Under the pieces are notes generated by a model, which worked only from the letters and a program-made list of their open reading frames with translations, did not search any database and was not told the origin of the DNA. Made by a program: the position numbers and the translations under genes. DNA of 7,887 nucleotides from Candidatus Woesearchaeota archaeon (GTDB taxonomy: Archaea; Nanobdellota; Nanobdellia; Woesearchaeales; UBA11716): positions 1,571 through 9,457 of the forward strand of contig DUKR01000061.1 of the NCBI GenBank assembly GCA_013329175.1. The letters are read 5' to 3'. Every line of letters starts with the position of its first letter. The first letter of the stretch is position 1. Positions 1-5,204 of this stretch are shown one piece after another.

Positions 1-69
1 GATGCCCGTCAAAACTGCAAAGAAGCAGGGAAGCAGAGAGACTGGCGCAAATGAACTTACGCTCAATAG

Positions 70-149
70 CTCACGCTCGAACTTCACTCTCGTGAGTTTC
101 TGGAAATGCGGCAGGGTTGCGGCTTCATGATGGTGAAGGAGTACCCTGC
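70..149. other. Two inverted repeats in the non-coding left end
   Basis: The stretch 1-243 has no gene I can support. It contains two potential stem-loops. The first pairs CTCACG (70-75) with CGTGAG (91-96) across a 15-nt loop. The second pairs GCAGGGT (111-117) with ACCCTGC (143-149) and has a nested stem CTTCA (123-127)/TGAAG (134-138) around a 6-nt loop. No T-run follows either, so a classical intrinsic terminator is unlikely. They could be the 3' end of a structured RNA, a processing site for an upstream transcript, or chance. Short open frames cross this region on both strands, but none has a convincing start or a recognisable product. Confidence 0.3.
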
Positions 150-239
150 AATTTAATCAGGCACCTTTATGAGCCTACTACACTACAGCAGGTGCTGTTT
201 CTCAACTATCGTTAACCAATCTCGATATTCCCCTACAGA

Positions 240-255
240 AAACTATAAATAGCAC
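240..255 (+). promoter_or_regulatory. NrdR box 1 (predicted operator overlapping TATA)
   Basis: AAACTATAAATAGCAC resembles the NrdR-box consensus as I recall it, ACACWATATATWGTGT, at 11 of 16 positions and at 9 of 10 positions in the core CWATATATWG. It encloses the TATA box, so a bound NrdR would exclude TBP. It lies 20 bp, about two helical turns, upstream of a second box, and NrdR characteristically binds tandem boxes set in helical phase. The adjacent nrdR and nrdAB genes make autoregulation the natural reading. The match is by eye; the low-complexity AT core could arise by chance. Confidence 0.55.
244..251 (+). promoter_or_regulatory. Archaeal-type TATA box of the nrdR-nrdA-nrdB operon
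   Basis: TATAAATA at 244-251 is preceded by a purine-rich AGAAAA stretch (237-242) that fits a TFB recognition element. Archaeal transcription usually starts about 25 bases downstream of the box centre, which predicts a start near 272-274 and a leader of roughly 60 nt before the nrdR ATG at 335. I see no TTGACA-like -35 at the right distance, so a bacterial sigma70 reading, with TATAAA as the -10, is weaker. The box lies inside the first NrdR-like operator. Confidence 0.6.
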
Positions 256-259
256 CCCT

Positions 260-275
260 ATACAAGATATAGTGC
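260..275 (+). promoter_or_regulatory. NrdR box 2 (predicted operator over the start site)
   Basis: ATACAAGATATAGTGC matches the recalled NrdR-box consensus at 12 of 16 positions and at 9 of 10 in the core. It covers the start site predicted from the TATA box (about 272-274). Together with box 1, 20 bp upstream centre to centre, it forms the two-site arrangement used by NrdR. A wider dyad, AGCAC (251-255) with GTGCT (272-276), spans both boxes. The expected effect is repression of nrdR, nrdA and nrdB together when NrdR carries dATP/ATP. Confidence 0.6.
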
Positions 276-322
276 TCTTGCCAATCGTCAGGCACGATAT
301 CTTGAGCATTTTATTACTCCAT

Positions 323-327
323 GGTGA
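323..327 (+). promoter_or_regulatory. Ribosome-binding site deciding the nrdR start
   Basis: GGTGA, a core Shine-Dalgarno sequence frequent in archaea, ends 7 nt before the ATG at 335. It supports that ATG over the in-frame GTG at 272, which would add 21 residues ahead of the conserved MxCPxC start of the NrdR family and lies at the predicted transcription start. Confidence 0.65.
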
Positions 328-334
328 ACACCAG

Positions 335-781
335 ATGAAGTGCCCGTATTGCGCCCACACTGAAACCAAAGTCATTGATTCACGGGAATCAGACACCTCC
401 GTACGAAGAAGGCGGGAGTGCCTGAAGTGCGAAAAGCGCTTCACGACCTACGAGCGTGCTGAGCTTGTCGAATTGATTGTGGTGAAGAAAGACAATTCAC
501 GGGAGCAGTTTGAGCGGGCAAAACTGCTTAAAGGGATATTGAAGTCTTGTGAAAAGTTGCCTGTAGAGGTAGAGCAGATAGAGCAGATTGTTGATGAGAT
601 AGAGCGCGAGCTTCGCAATCAAGACACGGTTGAGATAAAGAGTTCCGACATTGGCGAATTGGTGATGTCAAAACTCAAGCAGGTCAACAAGATAGCTTAC
701 ATCAGGTTTGCGTCAGTCTATAGGGAATTCACTGACCTGGGCCATTTCAAGAAGGAGCTTTCAAAACTTCTGAAGGCGTAA
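335..781 (+). CDS. nrdR: Transcriptional repressor NrdR
   Basis: NrdR is a nucleotide-sensing repressor of ribonucleotide reductase genes. The 148-residue product has the usual family length and architecture. An N-terminal zinc ribbon carries Cys3, Cys6, Cys29 and Cys32 (CPYC and CLKC) with the typical basic RRRRECLKC and RFTTYER segments that contact DNA. An ATP-cone (about residues 46-136) follows, beginning VVKKDNSREQFERAKL and ending YIRFASVYREF, and would bind ATP/dATP and drive oligomerisation. The ATG at 335 is chosen because the family begins MxCPxC and a GGTGA site sits 7 nt upstream. It is the first gene of an operon with nrdA, 35 nt downstream, and nrdB. Two NrdR-like boxes overlap its own promoter, so autoregulation is expected. 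NrdR is nearly universal in bacteria but patchy in archaea, so its presence here may reflect transfer. Confidence 0.95.
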   Translation: MKCPYCAHTETKVIDSRESDTSVRRRRECLKCEKRFTTYERAELVELIVVKKDNSREQFERAKLLKGILKSCEKLPVEVEQIEQIVDEIERELRNQDTVEIKSSDIGELVMSKLKQVNKIAYIRFASVYREFTDLGHFKKELSKLLKA

Positions 782-816
782 GTGACTTTAGAGAAAGAGA
801 TAGAGGAAAGGACACT

Positions 817-3633
817 ATGGAACAACTACTGGTCACCAAGCGGACAGGGGAACTAGTTGATTTTGACAGGGCAAAGATAAGAAACGCCATACAGAAGGCA
901 GTGAAAGCAACTGGATCAAAAATCCAAGAAGAGCAGCTCGACAGGCTCACCGAAAACGTCGCTCTGGAAGTGGAAAGCAGGTTCGTTGATTTCTATCCCA
1001 ATGTTGAGAACATCCAGGACATCGTCGAGAAGCACCTTGTCAAGGATGGCCTCTATGAGATAGCAAAAGCCTATATCCTCTATCGCGCCAAAAGAAAGGA
1101 AGAGCGCGAGGCAAGAAAGGAAGAAGACATAGAAAAAGCCCGCTTGGGCAAGCTCGCAGTCATCAAACGCGACAAAAGAAAAGTCCTCTTTGACCTTGCC
1201 AAGGTCAGGCAGACACTTGAGCGCGCAAGCAAGGGCTATGAGGAGGACGTCAACCTTGAACTCGTCGCAAAAGAGGTTATCAAGAATGTCTATGATGGCG
1301 TAACAACTCCAGAGATTGAGAAAGCCATGATTATGGCGGTTGCCTCCTTCATTGAGCATGACCCTGCCTACAGCTACATTGGCGCAAGGCTCTTTTTGCA
1401 GCGGCTCTACAAGGAGGTTATAGGGGAGTCCACAAGCAATGATGGCCTTGGCATCTCCTACAGGCAGGCGTTCATTGACGGCATACAAAAAGCCGTTACA
1501 GCAGGCATGGCTGACAAAAGGCTGCTGGAATTTGACCTTGAAAGTCTATCCTGCGGGTTGCAGCCTGAGCGCGACAGCCTCTTTAAGTATATCGGCATCC
1601 AGACACTCTATGAGCGCTATTTTATGCACGTTGATGAGCACCGCCTTGAATTGCCGCAGTCCTTCTGGATGCGCGTAGCGATGGGTCTTGCGCTTAACGA
1701 AGAAGAAAAAGAGGCAAAAGCACTTGACTTCTACGAAGTGCTTTCCTCCATGCGATTTGTTTCCTCTACCCCAACCCTTTTTCATGCAGGATTGTCGAGG
1801 CCACAACTCTCTTCCTGCTACCTGACAACGGTCAACGATGACCTCGCACACATCTTCAAATGCCTTGGTGACAATGCCCAGCTCTCAAAATGGTCAGGGG
1901 GAATAGGAAACGACTGGACTTCTGTCAGGGCAACAGGCTCTCATATCCATTCAACAAACGTAGACAGCCAGGGAGTGGTCCCTTTCTTAAAGATAGCAAA
2001 CGATGTCACCGTTGCCATCAACCGCTCAGGGAAAAGAAGAGGGGCCACCTGCGCCTATCTTGAGGCATGGCATCTGGACTTCGAGGATTTCCTTGACCTT
2101 CGCAAAAACACAGGCGATGACAGGAGAAGGACGCACGACATGAACACCGCAGCATGGGTGCCTGACCTCTTCATGAAGCGCGTGGAAGCTGATGAGGAGT
2201 GGGCCTTTTTCTCGCCAAACGAGACACCTGACCTGCATGACCTCTATGGAAGAGAGTTTGAGAAGCGCTATGAGGAATATGAGCATCTTGCAAAGCAGGG
2301 AAATATCAAGCGCTTCAAAGTGATTTCAGCTAAGAAGCTCTGGCGAAAAATGCTCACCATGCTCTTTGAGACAGGCCACCCATGGATTACCTTCAAGGAC
2401 CCCTGCAACATCAGGAGCCCACAGGACCATGCTGGAGTTGTGCATAGCTCAAACCTCTGTACGGAGATAACGCTGAACACCTCAGCAGATGAGACTGCTG
2501 TCTGCAACCTTGGCTCAGTCAACCTTGAGAAGCACGTCGCGTCAGGCAGGGTCCAGGTAATTCTGCTTGCTGATACCGTCAGGACTGCCATGCGCATGCT
2601 TGACAATGTTATAGACACTAATTACTATCCGACGATTGAGGCGCAGAACTCAAACTTCAGGCATAGGCCGGTAGGCTTGGGCATCATGGGCTTTCAGGAT
2701 GCCCTCTTCAAGCTTGACCTTGCCTTTGATTCCCCCATGGCTTTAGAGTTCTCTGACCACGTCATGGAACTGATTTCCTATCATGCCATCCTTAGCTCAG
2801 CAGAGCTTGCTAAAGAGCGGGGAGCGTATGCATCTTTTGCAGGCTCAAAATGGGACAGGGGGCTGCTACCCTTTGATACGCTGTCGCTTCTTGAGGAAGC
2901 AAGGGGCCAGAAAATTGAGGTTGCAAGAACACAGCGCCAGGACTGGACTCCTGTGAGGGAAGCAATAAAACAGTATGGCATGCGCAACTCAAACTGCATG
3001 GCAATAGCGCCTACGGCTACCATCTCAAACATTGCAGGGTGCTATCCGTGCATTGAGCCCATCTACAAAAACATCTATGTCAAGTCCAACATCAGCGGTG
3101 AGTTCACCGTGCTCAATGAATACCTCATCGCTGACCTGAAGGCATTGCAGCTCTGGAATGCTGAAATGCTTGAGCAGATCAAGTACTATGACGGCAACCT
3201 CCAGATGATACCCTCAATCCCCCAGCGTCTCAAGGACAAGTACAAAGAAGCCTTTGAGATTGACCCTGAGTGGGCAGTGAAACTGGCAGCCGTCAGGGCG
3301 AAATGGGTTGACCAGAGCCAGTCGCACAACATCTTCCTGAAAGGGACTTCAGGCAAAAGGCTGTCTGACGTGTATTTTGCCGCATGGAGGTCAGGATTGA
3401 AGACGACGTATTATCTCCGCTCTCTTGGTGCGTCACAGATAGAGAAGTCAACCCTTGATGCCAAGAAATATGGCTATACCCAGAAGCGGCAGTACGCAAA
3501 CGGAGCAATTGATGGCTTATCCGACGAAGTTGCCGGTAAAACCTCTCCTGCAAAGGAGACAGTGTCAAACGGCATTGCAACAGAGGTAAAGGCCTGCCTG
3601 CTCAATGACCCAACCTGCGAGGCATGCCAATAA
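817..3633 (+). CDS. nrdA: Class I ribonucleoside-diphosphate reductase, alpha (catalytic) subunit with two ATP-cones
   Basis: This is the cytoplasmic large subunit that reduces ribonucleoside diphosphates to deoxyribonucleotides using a radical delivered by NrdB. The 938 residues divide into ATP-cone 1 (about 4-93, starting VTKRTGELVDFDRAKI), a charged linker rich in Lys/Glu (93-111), ATP-cone 2 (about 113-203, VIKRDKRKVLFDLAKV), an N-terminal helical domain (about 212-300) and the ten-stranded barrel (about 305-870). Catalytic residues are intact: Cys334 and Cys563 as the reducible pair (E. coli C225 and C462), Asn546/Cys548/Glu550 in NLCTE (E. coli N437/C439/E441) and the radical-relay Tyr865-Tyr866 (E. 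coli Y730/Y731). The end, CEAC at 934-937, supplies the shuttle thiols, spaced CxxC rather than the CxxxxC of E. coli. The enlarged N-terminus, compared with about 760 residues in E. coli, comes from the duplicated cone. A purine-rich GAGGAAAGG (803-811) precedes the ATG. Its stop overlaps the nrdB start region. Confidence 0.97.
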   Translation: MEQLLVTKRTGELVDFDRAKIRNAIQKAVKATGSKIQEEQLDRLTENVALEVESRFVDFYPNVENIQDIVEKHLVKDGLYEIAKAYILYRAKRKEEREARKEEDIEKARLGKLAVIKRDKRKVLFDLAKVRQTLERASKGYEEDVNLELVAKEVIKNVYDGVTTPEIEKAMIMAVASFIEHDPAYSYIGARLFLQRLYKEVIGESTSNDGLGISYRQAFIDGIQKAVTAGMADKRLLEFDLESLSCGLQPERDSLFKYIGIQTLYERYFMHVDEHRLELPQSFWMRVAMGLALNEEEKEAKALDFYEVLSSMRFVSSTPTLFHAGLSRPQLSSCYLTTVNDDLAHIFKCLGDNAQLSKWSGGIGNDWTSVRATGSHIHSTNVDSQGVVPFLKIANDVTVAINRSGKRRGATCAYLEAWHLDFEDFLDLRKNTGDDRRRTHDMNTAAWVPDLFMKRVEADEEWAFFSPNETPDLHDLYGREFEKRYEEYEHLAKQGNIKRFKVISAKKLWRKMLTMLFETGHPWITFKDPCNIRSPQDHAGVVHSSNLCTEITLNTSADETAVCNLGSVNLEKHVASGRVQVILLADTVRTAMRMLDNVIDTNYYPTIEAQNSNFRHRPVGLGIMGFQDALFKLDLAFDSPMALEFSDHVMELISYHAILSSAELAKERGAYASFAGSKWDRGLLPFDTLSLLEEARGQKIEVARTQRQDWTPVREAIKQYGMRNSNCMAIAPTATISNIAGCYPCIEPIYKNIYVKSNISGEFTVLNEYLIADLKALQLWNAEMLEQIKYYDGNLQMIPSIPQRLKDKYKEAFEIDPEWAVKLAAVRAKWVDQSQSHNIFLKGTSGKRLSDVYFAAWRSGLKTTYYLRSLGASQIEKSTLDAKKYGYTQKRQYANGAIDGLSDEVAGKTSPAKETVSNGIATEVKACLLNDPTCEACQ

Positions 3634-3635
3634 TG
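3619..3635 (+). promoter_or_regulatory. nrdA-nrdB junction: RBS and TAATG stop/start overlap
   Basis: The nrdA stop TAA (3631-3633) shares its last A with an ATG at 3633-3635. GAGG at 3619-3622 lies 10 nt upstream of that ATG but only 1 nt from the earlier in-frame ATG at 3624. The spacing favours 3633 as the nrdB start. Overlap of this kind implies translational coupling, which would keep the two subunits in balance. Confidence 0.55.
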
Positions 3636-4628
3636 AGCATCATCAAAAACTCTGCAACAGACCCCAATAAGATCCTGCCAATGAGGTACTTGTGGGCAAG
3701 GCAGCACTACAAAGATGGCGTAGCCAATAACTGGACGCCTGAAGAAGTCTCCATGCAGAAGGACGTGGAGCAATGGAAGCACCCAACGTTTCTCTCTGAC
3801 CACGAGAAGCGCATGATACTCTGGAACCTGGGATTTTTCTCAACTGCAGAATCGCTTACCGCAAACAACATCGTGCTTGCCGTCTACCGCCACGTCACCA
3901 ACCCAGAATGCAGGCAATATCTGCTCAGGCAGGCGTTTGAAGAAGCGATCCACACCGACACCTTCATCTACTGCTGCGATACCTTAGGCCTTGACCCTGA
4001 CGAGATATACAACATGTACAACACCATCCCCTCCATCAAGGAGAAGGATGATTTTGTCGTTGAGTTGACCAAGAGCATCTTTGACCCTACGTTTGAACTG
4101 CATACTGATGAGGACATCCAGCGCTTTGTCCATGATTTGATAGGCTATTACATCATCATGGAGGGTATCTATTTCTATGCAGGCTTTGCAATGATGCTTG
4201 CATTGAAGCGCCAGAACAAGATGGTAGGGATAGGAGAGCAGTTCGAATACATCATGCGCGATGAGTCATTGCACCTTGCATTCGGCGCTGACCTCATCAA
4301 CACCATCAAAACTGAGTTTCCTGCAATCTGGACAAAGGCATTTCAGGAAAGGATTGCCGGGCTCATCAGAAAGGCAGTGGAGCTTGAGAAGAGATACGCC
4401 TATGATGCCTGCCCTAAGGGTCTTTTGGGCATCAACGCCGAGCAGTTCTGCGACTACGTCGAGCACATCGCTGACAGAAGATTGGAAAGGATCAACCTTC
4501 CTGCCCAGTACCACAAGGAGAATCCCTTTCCATGGATGAGCCAGTCAACAGACCTCTCAAAAGAGAAGAACTTCTTCGAGACACGGGTGACTGAATACCA
4601 GAGCGGCGGGAACCTGGATTGGGATTAG
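3633..4628 (+). CDS. nrdB: Class Ic ribonucleotide reductase beta (radical) subunit, Phe at the radical-tyrosine site
   Basis: NrdB is a helical dimetal ferritin-like protein that stores the oxidising equivalent used to start catalysis in NrdA. It is 331 residues from this start, 334 from the ATG at 3624. Numbered from 3624, the metal ligands are Glu76 (in AESL), Glu107 and His110 (EEAIH), Glu180 (IIMEG), and Glu214 and His217 (DESLH). The position four after His110, where E. coli NrdB has radical Tyr122, is Phe114 (HTDTF). These match chlamydial E89, E120, H123, F127, E193, E227 and H230 with a constant offset of 13. The relay residues also match: Trp37 for W51, Tyr209 for Y222 and the C-terminal Tyr325 for Y338. 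The first ligand is Glu where class Ia has Asp. The cofactor is therefore inferred to be Mn/Fe with no tyrosyl radical. The C-terminal tail, ending ETRVTEYQ plus a few residues, is the part that docks on NrdA. No ferredoxin or NrdI-type activator is adjacent. Confidence 0.95.
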   Translation: MSIIKNSATDPNKILPMRYLWARQHYKDGVANNWTPEEVSMQKDVEQWKHPTFLSDHEKRMILWNLGFFSTAESLTANNIVLAVYRHVTNPECRQYLLRQAFEEAIHTDTFIYCCDTLGLDPDEIYNMYNTIPSIKEKDDFVVELTKSIFDPTFELHTDEDIQRFVHDLIGYYIIMEGIYFYAGFAMMLALKRQNKMVGIGEQFEYIMRDESLHLAFGADLINTIKTEFPAIWTKAFQERIAGLIRKAVELEKRYAYDACPKGLLGINAEQFCDYVEHIADRRLERINLPAQYHKENPFPWMSQSTDLSKEKNFFETRVTEYQSGGNLDWD

Positions 4629-4629
4629 G

Positions 4630-4713
4630 TTTTTTCTTCGGATTTTTTGATACGCGTTGAGTGTTGATGTGAGGAAAGCATAGCTATTGATTTTTTTCTA
4701 ATGCTTTTTTTTT
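4630..4713 (+). terminator. Oligo-T termination region after nrdB
   Basis: Four T-tracts follow the nrdB stop: six T at 4630-4635, six at 4643-4648, seven at 4691-4697 and nine at 4705-4713. No GC-rich hairpin precedes them. Archaeal RNA polymerase terminates at such U-rich tracts without a stem-loop, so the series probably forms a redundant terminator for the nrd operon. The rest of the gap (4714-4818) shows no gene. Confidence 0.6.
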
Positions 4714-5153
4714 CCATTGCCAACCCTCAACCGAGCCTGCAGCCCATGCATACAGGAATATTGATGCGACACCTGCCCCCTGAAAGGCGCTTGGCATCCC
4801 TGCCATCCAGCAACTGACTCAGTGCTCATCCCAGTTCACCTCCAGAAAATGCGCTGAGCAGGAAAAACAAGGATCATAAGCCCGAATCAGCTTTTCAACA
4901 TCCATCACGATGTCTTCTTTCTTCTTGCCAAGGATTGACGGCAACACACGCTTGATATCCTCCTGCATGGAAAGCAAGTTCTGGGCAGTTGGCGTTATGA
5001 TGTTGGCATAGGTAATCATCCCATCAGCATCAAGGGTATATTCATGCCACAGCGTTCCTCTGGGAACTTCCACTGCAGCAATGCCATGACCAGCTTTTGG
5101 CGAGAGCTTTGGCGGCTTCTCATCTGTCACCTCAAGCGCTGAGCAGATGTCAT

Positions 5154-5168
5154 GGGAGGAGCTTAATG
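5154..5168 (+). promoter_or_regulatory. Alternative RBS and ATG for the surface-protein gene
   Basis: GGGAGGAG (5154-5161) stands 4 nt before an ATG at 5166 that is in frame with the ATG at 5205. This start would add 13 residues before the signal peptide. I prefer 5205 because the TATA box at 5176-5183 lies downstream of 5166 and the extra residues make an unusually long N-region. The purine run may simply be hydrogenase sequence read on the other strand. Confidence 0.3.
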
Positions 5169-5175
5169 CAAAAAA

Positions 5176-5183
5176 TTTATATT
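5176..5183 (+). promoter_or_regulatory. Archaeal-type TATA box of the surface-protein gene
   Basis: TTTATATT, preceded by an A-run (5170-5175), is close to the archaeal TATA consensus. Its centre lies about 26 bp before the ATG at 5205, so transcription would begin at or within a base or two of that ATG, giving a leaderless mRNA. This agrees with the absence of a Shine-Dalgarno sequence directly upstream of 5205. Confidence 0.5.
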
Positions 5184-5204
5184 GCTCTTCAACAAAATTT
5201 TGGC

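Noticed and set aside
1..164. Short open frames at the left end: plus 2-130 with an ATG, plus 3-95, and a minus-strand frame open to the edge
   Set aside because: None has a convincing ribosome-binding site or a product I recognise. The minus frame could be the start of a gene running left, but its only nearby start is a GTG at 87-85 without support.
221..250. Bacterial sigma70 promoter using TATAAA as the -10
   Set aside because: No TTGACA-like -35 exists about 17 bp upstream; the archaeal TATA reading with a purine-rich upstream element explains the site better.
272..334. Longer NrdR starting at GTG 272
   Set aside because: The extra 21 residues precede the conserved MxCPxC start, the GTG sits at the predicted transcription start, and a GGTGA site is correctly placed for the ATG at 335.
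916..1488. 190-codon open frame on the minus strand inside nrdA
   Set aside because: It lies wholly opposite the conserved ATP-cone coding region. Codon bias of nrdA easily produces such antisense frames, and the product shows no family features.
4792..4805. Small hairpin TGGCA/TGCCA as a terminator for the minus-strand remnant
   Set aside because: The stem has only 5 bp and no T-run follows it on the minus strand.
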